Assembly: GCA_036927565.1 (NCBI GenBank)
Contig: JAYESD010000004.1
Location: 162,847,697-162,911,696, forward strand
Reading direction: 5' to 3'
Source of the DNA: Tuctoria greenei
Taxonomy: Eukaryota > Streptophyta > Magnoliopsida > Poales > Poaceae
DNA: 64,000 bases
Below are positions 54,760 to 64,000 of this stretch, one piece after another (positions within the stretch are counted from its first letter, which is position 1; the number at the start of each line of letters is the position of its first letter). Below the pieces are notes generated by a model that ran no database searches, was not told where the DNA came from, and was given only the letters and a program-made list of their open reading frames with translations. The translations under genes and the position numbers were made by a program.

Positions 54760-56288
54760 TGGAAAGTGCATCTAGGCATCCCTTGTGGGTTTTGGTTGAT
54801 TTATGACAAACAAATGAGATCCTAACCACATTGTTGAGTTGAGCGTAGGTTTTAATGAAACTATGAAGAAAGCGCAAAAAGAAAAGAGAATGGGGATCTA
54901 TATGGAAAAGAGCTCAAGAGCTGAATCGATTAGATCAGTGTGTATGGAGTGTGTTGGAGAAACACACCCCAAGAGCTCAAGCACAAGAAAACTCATTCAC
55001 TGCACAAATTTACACAGGACCGAACTTGTCCGATATACCCGGGACTAGTCTGATAATCCCTCTGTTCAAGATCGAACAAGTCCTCCCAGTGTGGACTTGT
55101 CTGCACAGTCCAGGTTTACACAGACCAGACTAGTCCGATATCACAACGGACTCGATATCTTTCTGACTAAGGTCGGACTAGTCCTCTCCAGTGCGGACTA
55201 GTCCTCAACACTTCACGACTTTGCATGACATCCGACAAGTCCGATAATATCCGGACTAGTCTGATAACCTTTCTGACTAAAATCGGACGAGTCCTCCAAG
55301 AGCGAACTTGTCCCCAAATTCACTAAGTGAATCACCTAGCCGGACTTGTCTGACATGTGCTGGACTAGTCCGAAGATCTCCAGAGCCTAAATCGGACTAG
55401 TCTGCCCAAGGCCGGACAAGTCCGATATTCCTGAGAACTTAGGGTTTCCTACACGCTGCACACCTGACTAGTCCGGACTCCACCACGGACTAGTCCGAAC
55501 TCTCGAAACCCTAATGGTAACCTTTGGAAACCTCCATATAAATAGATGTGCACGGCCCTACTTTCACATCTCTCGACTACCAGCATCGTCACACCCTCCA
55601 AGAGCTTAGAAAACACATCTCTCCACGCAATCCGACGCAAGAAAGATCAAATCCTTGAGGATTCACTTTGGATCAAAGGAGAGACATGATTCCACACGTT
55701 TGATCTCTTGGGTTTGATTCTCTAACACACTCCTGTTGTTTCATTATTGATCTTAAGTGTGTGTTCTTGGTGGCGTTCGATTTGTAATCTTTGGGAGCCC
55801 TCAACTTGTGAGAAGGCCTCTTGAACATGGTGATTTACCCTTTGTGATTAGTGGAAGAGAATCGGCCTCCATGGCGTTTCGACGAGGGTAGGGTTGGAGA
55901 AGACCCGGTCCTTTTGTGGACTCCTCAACGTGGACGTAGGTTGCCTCTTTGGGAACCAAACCACGAGATAAACATCTTTTGTCAAACTTATTCTTAGTTT
56001 TTCATATCATATTCTACAGTTTGCTTGATATTGCATATCTTACGATAAAACACTTAAACCAAATTTAAGTTGTGTTATACTTGATTTCACTGACTCACTA
56101 CCTTCAAGTTACATATTATATTCCGCTGCGTACTGTGATTGTATTGAATTCATTGATCAAACTTGATCAATATAGTCCGCACACTAACGGACTAGTCCGA
56201 TTTTTCAGTATTTGATCCAATTGCTAAGTGTTGCAGGTTTCGACTAAAATTCAAAAAGGCTTATTCACCCCCCTCTAGGCCACATTCA
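54760..56288 (+). mobile_element. Element G 3' LTR
   Basis: It starts TGGAAAGTGC (one inserted G relative to B) and ends CACATTCA. It has a palindrome array (about 55015-55500), a TATA box at 55537 and a C-run before CTCTAGGCC. It is roughly 80% identical to the B LTR by eye, so a different subfamily or older. The 5' LTR is absent. Confidence 0.88.
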
Positions 56289-56424
56289 GGTACTGTAACA
56301 CCCTCATTTTCATGCATCATGCCCTACATACATTCATATACATGTTTAACATTAACCCACATAAAGAGAAATAGGTTTAAAATTGATTTGGGACAAAACC
56401 GCACTTAAAATGCTGAAAACTGTG

Positions 56425-56750
56425 GACTAGTCCGATTTTAGTGAGGACTAGTCCGATTTCTCTCGGACTAAGATCAGACTTGTCTGTTTTTGCTGCGGAC
56501 TAGTTTTGATTTTGCCTCTGGACACTTTCGGACTTGTCCGATTTTATGCAGACTAGTCCGATATTCCAAGGATCCTTGAAAATTTGCTAAGTCCCTGGAC
56601 TTGTCCGGACTAGTCCGGTGTTCCAGCGGACTTGTCCGTTTTCCTCTCTGACTAAAGTCAGACTTGTCCGATTTTTTGCCAGACTTGTCCGATTTCTCTC
56701 TGACTAACTTCAGACTAGTCCGGTCCTTGTCGGACTTGTCCGATATTTCG
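56425..56750 (+). repeat. Palindrome array in gypsy D1 LTR
   Basis: Units GGACTAGTCCG, GGACTTGTCCG and variants recur about a dozen times in 325 bases upstream of the TATA box, often followed by ATTTT or ATTTC. This is the same core and the same promoter-proximal location as in the copia elements. Confidence 0.9.
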
Positions 56751-56910
56751 CGACTTCGAGTTGATCTTTTGTTTCATGACTTGTTTCTTGTGTTTCACAT
56801 TAAGTGGGCCTAAGGACGTCGTGCCTAACTCTTTTAGAGCCCATGAGGGACCCTAAACCGGCCTCTACTCATTTCAAACTTGAAATCCATCTAACCCTAG
56901 CCTCCACCTC

Positions 56911-56918
56911 TATATAAA
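56911..56918 (+). promoter_or_regulatory. TATA box of D1 LTR
   Basis: TATATAAA lies downstream of the palindrome array. An equivalent box exists on the minus strand in D3 (50131-50138). Confidence 0.65.
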
Positions 56919-59100
56919 CAACCCCACCCCTTAGCTTGACATCTATTTGCCACTTTTCCACCCCACCCAAACCCTAGTTCGTGCAGGGCCACCACCAAGG
57001 TGGGAGGAGGAGATCTGAAGCAAGAAGAAGAAGAGGAGAAAACGAAAGAGGATCAAGATCTCCATCAAGTTTTGTTCTTCATCACCAATTCATCTCCAAG
57101 GTCATCCCCAACCCTAGATCATTAAGATCCAAGTGTTACCTCCAATATTCTTGGTTCATTGGAGTTCTAAACACCTGGTATACCTTCTATTTTCTTTTCC
57201 TTATGTGGACTCAACCCTAATCTCCAAATCCACGTCGATCTAGAAAACCCTAGTTCGTCAGTTTCGCGCAAGTGCGGACTTGTCCGGTCCCTAGCGGACT
57301 AGTCCGATTTTCCTGGATAAATTGTGTTGCATTAATTCTAAAATTAGATCTAATCAACTCTAGGCCTGTATAAACTTGTTAAAAGCTATTAGAACTAGAT
57401 AGTGATCATTAAAAGCAATTTATTAACAAGTTACACCTTGCATTTGCATTAATCATGCATGTCATGTCATATTGAGTAATATTTGTGCACTCTTTGATTG
57501 TGTTTCTTATCTTGTATGTTTATTGTGTGGATTAGACGGATTTGCGCTAGAGAGTGCCGCAGAGGATCTACAGCTTTGACCCGAACCAATCCTAAGAGCA
57601 AGGCAAGTGTCCTTGAAGCATATTGATCTTGTTTTTAAAATAAAAGTTTTGTTTGCAAAACTGCATGCTTGTGTCAATTTGATGGGAATCCTATGATAGG
57701 AAGTTTACTAGATTTTCCTAACCACCCTTGTCACCTGGAATTTATGGTAGAGAGCCGGGAAGGGCATTTTACATTTTTGCTTCGCTTAATAAAACTGGGA
57801 TGGGAAAACAACTATACCACTCAATTTAATTATGCATTAATGAGATTGTGGTTGACATGAACTGGTTAAATATGATATGGTAGTGGGTGATCTAAGCAGG
57901 CCTGGTATGTGGATGGGTTTGATGTTATGGTGGTTTGCTTGCTTTAGATCTAAGGACCGGTTCATGCGAGAATAAGCCAGGATTACAGTGCCACCACGAG
58001 GCCAAGTATTGGTGCGGTGTAGCTGATTAATTAGGGCTTTCCTAGTGCTATTTGGACCATTAAGGATGCTCAAAGAAGGGGTAGTCAGATTGGGTTTGTT
58101 TATGATTGGTGGGACTACACTAGGATCCGAATGGCTTAAGAGGGGGCCCTTGGTTGAATATGTGCTCTTTGGGAGACATCGCCATCGGTGAAACCTCAGT
58201 GGGGTCTAAATAGGCAAGTAATCTCTTTGTAAAAGCTATTTTGTGATATCTTGGTCATACACAAAAGGAAGTGTAATTGGCATAAGGGAGGTTCTTTAGT
58301 CGCCGAGGGGTGATGAAATCACAAACACGTGGGTAAAGTGGTACAAACTCTACAGGGTCTAATAAAACTATCATGATAGTCGTGCTCCCGGTTATGAGCA
58401 CCTGGACAACTTCCATGATTAGAGGGAACTTGGTATTGGGATGGTTATGGTTTGGTAATGGTTATGGCTGGTTATGGATTAATTTCTGGTATTGAATATG
58501 GTTATTGGCAAATGGTGAAATCTGGAATTATTGATAATGGTAGTGAATTCAGACTGGTATTATGATATTACTTATGATTATGATGGGTTTACTTCACATA
58601 CATATAATATATTGCTTTTCAAATGTTTTAATGTACTTTTCAGCACTCAGCCATTATTATATTCGTCATTTGAATCAGCTACATGTCATACTTTCCACAC
58701 TTTCTAAGTATGACACGTACTCACTCTTGCAATTCCCCCACCAATAGTTGCAGGTCAGGATTGGGAGTTTAACAGCGATAATACGGAGTTAGAGGCCGTG
58801 TCTACTGTCAGCTTTGCCTGTAGAGTTTTGGAGTTCTACTATATCCTATCACTTATGCTGCCTAGCCATTTAGTTTGCTTATTTAAGTTTATTTCCGCTG
58901 CATTAGTTGAACTTGTCATTAACAATCATTAGAGTTTGTATTCGAGAATACTCTGAATTTGTAATAAAATTTGGTTAATTAATCATGTTCTGTGGTAATT
59001 TTCTGTATATTCTTTTGTGAATGCACTCGTGTATGTGTGTTGGACATCCTGGTCACACATATGCGTTCACTTGGTTCACTTTCGGAACTGGGTGTCACAG

Positions 59101-59864
59101 GTACAACCTCTACAGAGTATATAAAAACTATCATGATAGTCGTGCTCCCGGTCATGAGCAACCTGGACCCTCACATGATTAGGGGAAAACCTCGGAATTG
59201 GTTATGGCTTCGTACTGGTTATGGTTGATAATATCGTTATCGCTGGTTATGGATTGAATTACGGATTGGATATAGTTAATGGTAATGATCAAATCTAGAA
59301 TATGGATGATGGTAATGAAATATGGACTGGTATTATGGTAACTTGATAGTTTATGATGGGTTTACTTCACGTACACATAATATATTGCTTTTCAAATGCT
59401 TTAATGTACTTTTTCAACACTTATCCTTTATTATTATCGTCATTTGTATCAGCTACATGTCATACTTTCCACACTTGCTGAGTACGACATGTACTCACCC
59501 TTGCAATTCCCCCACCAACAATTGCAGGTCAGGATTGGGAGTATAACGATGATAATACAGAATTCTAGACCATGCCTGCTATCAGCTTGCCTGTGGTGTC
59601 GATTGAAGTTGCGCTATCCCATTTGCTTAGCTGCTTAGTTGCTTAATTAATTTATTTCTTGCTGCATTAGTTCAAACTTGTCATTAATATTCATTAGAGC
59701 TTGCATTCGATAATATTCAGAATTTTGTAATAAAAGTGTTTAATTAATCTTGTTCTGTGGTAATTTTCTATATATCCTTTTGTGAATGCACTCGTGTATG
59801 TTTGTTGGACGTTCTGGGTACACATATGCGTGCACTTGGTTCATTTTCTGAATCGGGTGTCATA
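59101..59864 (+). mobile_element. D2 gypsy LTR, 3' end fragment
   Basis: The fragment is homologous to the last 760 bases of D1 (from 58341), at roughly 80-85% by eye, which gives an apparent tandem duplication. It ends GGGTGTCATA just before a primer site, so it is the end of the 5' LTR of D2. The upstream portion was replaced by D1 and element G. Confidence 0.85.
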
Positions 59865-59867
59865 AAT

Positions 59868-59879
59868 TGGTATCAGAGC
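59868..59879 (+). other. D2 primer-binding site (tRNA-iMet)
   Basis: TGGTATCAGAGC is exact and lies three bases after the LTR end. Confidence 0.9.
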
Positions 59880-60133
59880 CACAGGTTGACCGTAGGATGC
59901 AATCTAGATAGAATGGACACTTTAGAGCACATAGGAGCACTCAGGAATTGATGTGTTTTTGCTTGGTGTGTTGTTTGCTATGTATTGTTGCTTGTGTGCT
60001 TAGTAGAGGATTTTGGGATGCTTTAGCATTACCATATCTACATAGGCTAGTATAGTTAGTTGTTTAGTTTCATATCCCTTGATGCATATACTTTGGGATG
60101 TTTTCTAAATTCTTATATCTCGCTTTTCTTCAG

Positions 60134-61530
60134 ATGGTGAGGACTCACAACCAGCGGGATGGCAATGAGGAGGAGGAGAACAATGGAGCACCTCAGAACA
60201 ACAATGGACAAGGACTTGCCCAGGGAGCTATCAATATTGAGCAGCTATTGGCCATGCAAAACCAGCTCATGCAAACCATGATACAAACTATGGGACAGCT
60301 GCAGGCTAGCAACAATAACAATCAGCCCCACATGCCTCCACCACCACCCCCACCTCCTCATAACCAGTTGGGAGAGTTCATGAGGACTAGGCCACCAACC
60401 TTTGCTCAAGCTGTTGACCCTATGGATGCTGATGATTGGATCAAGTCCATGGAGAAGAAACTAGCTATAGTCCAATGCAGTGACTTGGAGAAGGTTCTAT
60501 TTGCTTCTCATCAACTTGTTGGAGCAGCTTCCGATTGGTGGGATTCGCTATGCAACGCCCATGAGAATCAGGAGAGGATCACTTGGGCTGAATTCAAGGA
60601 GAGCTTCCATTCTCATTACGTGCCAGAAGGTGTTATGATCTTGAAGAGGCAAGAATTTGAGAACTTGAGGCAAGGAAGATCGAGTGTGGGTGAATACCTC
60701 AGTAAATACACTCAACTCTCAAGGTATGCGCCTGAAGATGTGAGCCGGGACAGCCAGAAGCAATACTTGTTCATGAGAGGCTTGAACAATGAGATCCAAG
60801 TGCAATTGCTCAATTGTGATTACGCCAACTTTCATAAGCTTGTGGACAAAGCAATTGTGGTGGAGAACAAGGTCCGTGAGATGGAGCAAGACAACAAGAG
60901 GAAGGCGCCACATGAAGGACAACAACAAGGAAGTAATTTGCGCCCTCGGTTTGCACCACCCAACGCGCCTTATTATAGATCTTCTACGCCTGCTCATCAC
61001 CCTGGTTATGCGCCGCGCCCAGCTCAGTTTGTGTAGCAATGCCCCGTCATGCAAGCACCCAGGCCCCCAATGCCTTTTGCACCTCGTGCCAACTTTCCTG
61101 GTGCCAATGTTTAGAATCAAGATCGTCCCAATAAATCTGGTGCAGTTAGGAAGTGCTATACATGTGGAGAAGCAGGACATTTTGCACATCAATGCCCTAA
61201 GTCTGGCCTTGCTCAAGGAAGCAATGCCCCAAGACAGAACCCAAGACCCAATGGAGGAGTTCCACAAGGGAACCGTGGACAGCAGAATTTTGCTCATGGC
61301 AACGTCAACCATGTCTCTACAGAGGATGCTCAACAAGCGGATGATGTGGTGATTGGTATGTTTCTCGCAAACTCCAACCCGGCGACTATGTTATTTGATT
61401 CTAGAGCATCGCATTCATTCATTGCATCGAAATATGTTGCCAGGTATAGTTTTCCTATCTCTCATATGAAGTTTACTCTAGTGGTTAAGTCTCCTGGATG
61501 AGTGATGAGGACAAATATAGTGTTGATGGC
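60134..61530 (+). pseudogene. gag: D2 gypsy gag and start of protease, broken
   Basis: The ATG at 60134 begins MVRTHNQRD. The gag core (MDADDWIKSMEKKL, then VLFASHQLVGAASDWWD) and a Pro-rich segment are open to a TAG at 61034-61036, 300 aa. Readable homology continues past this stop to another stop near 61112. A zinc knuckle follows (CYTCGEAGHFAHQC, about 61154-61196), then a protease start with DSRAS instead of DSGAS. Homology ends at about 61525, where H3 begins. The gag type matches Del/Tekay-like elements. The stops and the protease change show it is dead. Confidence 0.9.
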
Positions 61531-61579
61531 TCTTAAGATATACTAACAAATCATCCCTGGCAACGACGCCAGAAATGCT
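61531..61579 (-). mobile_element. H3 leader stub and primer-binding site
   Basis: The plus strand GGCAACGACGCCA at 61559-61571 is the reverse of a tRNA-Asp-type primer site with one change. A few tens of bases of leader precede it, then D2 begins. It orients H3 on the minus strand. Confidence 0.7.
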
Positions 61580-62320
61580 TGTTGGTATTTCTTATGCACC
61601 ATTAACTAAACATCTCCAACTGATGTGTCAGTAATGCTTGTTAATGGTTCTATCGGGTCACAGAGTGAGTTCCGCAAGCGCGTGGAGGTATCATTGTAGC
61701 ATTTCCCCTTAAGAGTATTCCCAACGGTGTCATTTATTTGATCCCAAAGGAAGGCAGGGAAGAGATATAACAATCATCAAGTGGAAAGGGTAGAAAGATC
61801 TAGGTAAGAATCTAGTAAGGATGGATAAAAGAATGGTGGAGGTAGTGTGACACACACAAAAGCTTTCAAGTCTAAGGGGGGTAAGAGGATCACAGAGGTT
61901 AGTTAAGGTTGAGAGTTATGGAGGTACTCCTATGATGCTCTATTGTACATATACATAGTCTAAACTATTTATTCATAAGCTAGATCAATAGTGAATACTT
62001 ATGCTATGTGGTTCAACACATCGGGCACGGGCTTACCCCTACCAATACTAGGGCGACTCCCGCCAAGAGCCTGTGGCATAGCCGAACGTGGAGGATCACA
62101 AAGGACAGATAGTGCTGTCACCACCTACTGCCTACCTCTTCAATCCGTGTGTCTACGAGACATGCAATGCTACTTAGCTATCCTAGCATCGTGCTAGCAT
62201 ATTAAGTAATTTACCTTAAGAGCCTAGGCACAATCCATCCTAAGGCAATGAATTGAATCATCATTGAACCAATGTTGATACACAACATAATTATTCATAC
62301 TAACCTAGTTATGTTATAAT
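61580..62320 (-). mobile_element. H3 gypsy LTR, truncated by A LTR 3
   Basis: The 741-bp fragment begins TGTTGG on the plus strand and is collinear with H2 (38493 onward). About 140 bases of the LTR start are missing at 62320, where A LTR 3 begins. It may resume beyond the window if A inserted here. Confidence 0.8.
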
Positions 62321-64000
62321 CGTGAGACCTATTTGTGCTAAATACATTGGCTTTGACAACAAAAGTTTTGGATGCTGCCATAATATCTTTTTAGCAAGGT
62401 CCGACTCTAGCTCCGAGCTTCGGCAAGGTCCAACAATAGTTCCGACTTTCTTTGTCTAGATCCGACATGTTTTTGGGTAGCTCCGGTGAGCTTTGTCTTT
62501 AGCTCCGGCATGTCTTTGATAGCTCCGGCATGTCTTTGTTAAGCTCCGATATGTTTTGCTAGGTTCGACTTATGTTGGTCAGCTCCAACATGTTTTCCTA
62601 GCTCCGACTTTTGGGATGACTGGTTCCGAATAGTTTTGGTTAGCTCCGGCGCTAGGTCTGACTAGCTTTGGTAAGCTCCGGCGCTAGGTTATACTAGCTT
62701 TTGTAAGCTCTAGCTCAAGCTTCGGTTAGCTTTGGCAAGGTCTGGTGCTTGATCGCAATGTTCCGACTTTTAATGTGAAATGTTTTGAACTTGCTTTACA
62801 TTGTTGGAAAGTTTGCTTAGTTTTCTTTTACTAAGTTTTTGGTGCATTTTGGTTGATATGTCTTATATCATTTTGTTGTGCTTTGCAACATGCTTATGTG
62901 AGGTGCTCAAGTAAGGTGTTGTGTTCGGAACTAATTTGAGTCAAGTCGTGGACTTGTGCTCGTACGGATTGGTTGTTTGTTCATGTGCAGGTGTTGCTTG
63001 AGTTCAATACATGGCTGGTGATGGGATCCATTGAACTAGTCTTAGTGAGAAGATGAGGTTCAACAACCAAGTTCAGGAGGAACTGTGGTTGAGTTGATCG
63101 GGAGGTTGCGCATCATGTTTGAATCAAGAACAATGCATATGAAGGTATCATGGACATCATTGGAAGATGTTTGCACGTGTGCAAGGAGTGCATGGACGTG
63201 GCTACATGGGTTCTGAGGCATGATGAAGAGATGTGGACGTAAAGAATTGGTCGGAAAGGTCCAACCGACTAGGTTATGGACTCAGGCTGCGGCTGAGTTG
63301 GGTTTGACTCAAATATGGAAAGTATCGAGTTGGTTATGATAGGATTTCGTGTGGGTCACGAATTTGAGTTGTTTTAGGAATCTGGGATATGTTCCTAAGG
63401 TGTTTGTAAGTCTTAAGATTGCTTCTATGTACGTATAGAAGAGTCCTAAGCGGTTATGGAAAGCTTCGATTCGTGATCTATGTAGGATTAGAGTCTCAGT
63501 TGAGATTGGGTTGGCCTAAGGGATGGTTATATAAGCAAGGTAGGCCAGAGCTCATGGTGCACAACTTTGGGACTTTTCCTCTTGTGTTCTATTGAATAAA
63601 ATTCGTAGTTTAAAGGAACTTTTGTGCCTTTTCGTCCTACTTGTTTCAGACAAGTTTTACTCGTCGAGTTTCTGGACAGCACTACCTTTCATCGATGGTT
63701 TTATCATAACTCAAGTTTTACAGATCCAATTGACGTGATTCTTTTTGGGTTGTCTTCAAAACTTTATTATCTACCATCTGTTAAAATTTCACTGTCATTG
63801 TATTTGTGGTTTCTGATCTACACGAGTTTCTTTGCAGCGTTCTAGAACTGTTTTTCTCGGGTAGGACAGATTGACCTTTGTTTGATCTTTCGATCATAAC
63901 ATGAGTTTCTCTTGACGGATTTGAGTGATTCTTCTTGTGTTTTCTTCGTGACTTGATTCTCTCTGATATATATCATGTTAGTCCTGGTGAAACACGTTTA
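62321..64000 (+). mobile_element. Copia A LTR 3, running off the window
   Basis: It starts CGTGAGACC (first base changed from T) and is collinear with A LTRs 1 and 2. The motif array is at about 62395-62750 and the TATA box at 63528-63534. No polypurine tract precedes it, so it is a 5' LTR or a solo LTR. About 200-250 bases remain outside the window. Confidence 0.83.

Larger units (their letters stand above)
56294..59099 (+). mobile_element. Solo gypsy D1 LTR with perfect target duplication
   Basis: This is a 2806-bp LTR with ends TGTAACACCC and GGGTGTCACA. It is flanked by GGTAC on both sides (56289-56293 and 59100-59104). No internal sequence is present, so it is a solo LTR formed by recombination. 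It carries palindromes (about 56425-56750 and 57275-57310), a TATA box at 56911-56918, and a 3' part homologous to the D2 LTR. Confidence 0.92.

Noticed and set aside
58341..59864. Recent tandem duplication of about 760 bp
   Set aside because: The two copies are only about 80-85% alike, and a GGTAC target duplication explains them as a solo LTR next to another D LTR end.

Overview
This window looks like repeat-dense nuclear DNA from a flowering plant, probably a grass. I base this on Ty1/copia elements with the gag, pol and LTR layout of the Sirevirus group, Ty3/gypsy elements with long LTRs and a Del/Tekay-like gag, a LINE-like remnant and a CACTA-like end. I found no host gene I can defend, no tRNA or rRNA gene, and nothing bacterial. 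Names used below: A = an old copia family; B, C, C' and G = Sirevirus-like copia copies; D1, D2, D3 and D4 = Tekay/Del-like gypsy copies; H1, H2 and H3 = a gypsy family with a tRNA-Asp-type primer site.

Layout: 1-10114 holds two A copies in tandem sharing an LTR (internal 3' end, LTR, degenerate internal region, LTR). 10382-14665 is an H1 LTR plus leader on the + strand, split by unassigned DNA and a minus-strand LINE-like remnant. 14666 to about 50370 is a minus-strand gypsy copy (D3) expanded by nested insertions. Its 3' LTR contains C (15223-34832, minus), which has lost its 3' end. C is split in its gag gene by B (21074-32901, plus), the only complete element here. The start of D3 gag holds C' (35457-47107, minus). 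C' itself contains a solo H2 LTR in its third ORF and a gypsy fragment (D4) with a CACTA-like end. 50371-53156 is an unassigned LTR-like stretch. 53157-56288 is the 3' half of G. 56294-59099 is a solo D1 LTR with a perfect 5-bp target duplication. 59101 to about 61530 is the LTR end, leader, gag and start of protease of D2. 61580-62320 is a truncated H3 LTR, followed by a third A LTR running off the window.

Element B has LTRs of about 1.56 kb that are about 98% identical, a tRNA-iMet primer site, gag (804 aa) and pol (PR-IN-RT-RH) in the +1 frame. It also has a third ORF (520 aa) between pol and the 3' LTR, and a polypurine tract. The third ORF recurs, broken, in C' and G, so it is a family gene rather than chance.

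The most striking signal is a short palindrome with core CGGACTAGTCCG, with near-palindromic variants carrying AA or TT at the centre. It is repeated many times in the LTRs of B, C, C' and G, in their pol-ORF3 spacers, inside B gag where it is translated as repeated TSPV/TSPI, and in the LTRs of the unrelated gypsy D family. Family A carries a different CCGA/CCGG motif array at a comparable LTR position.
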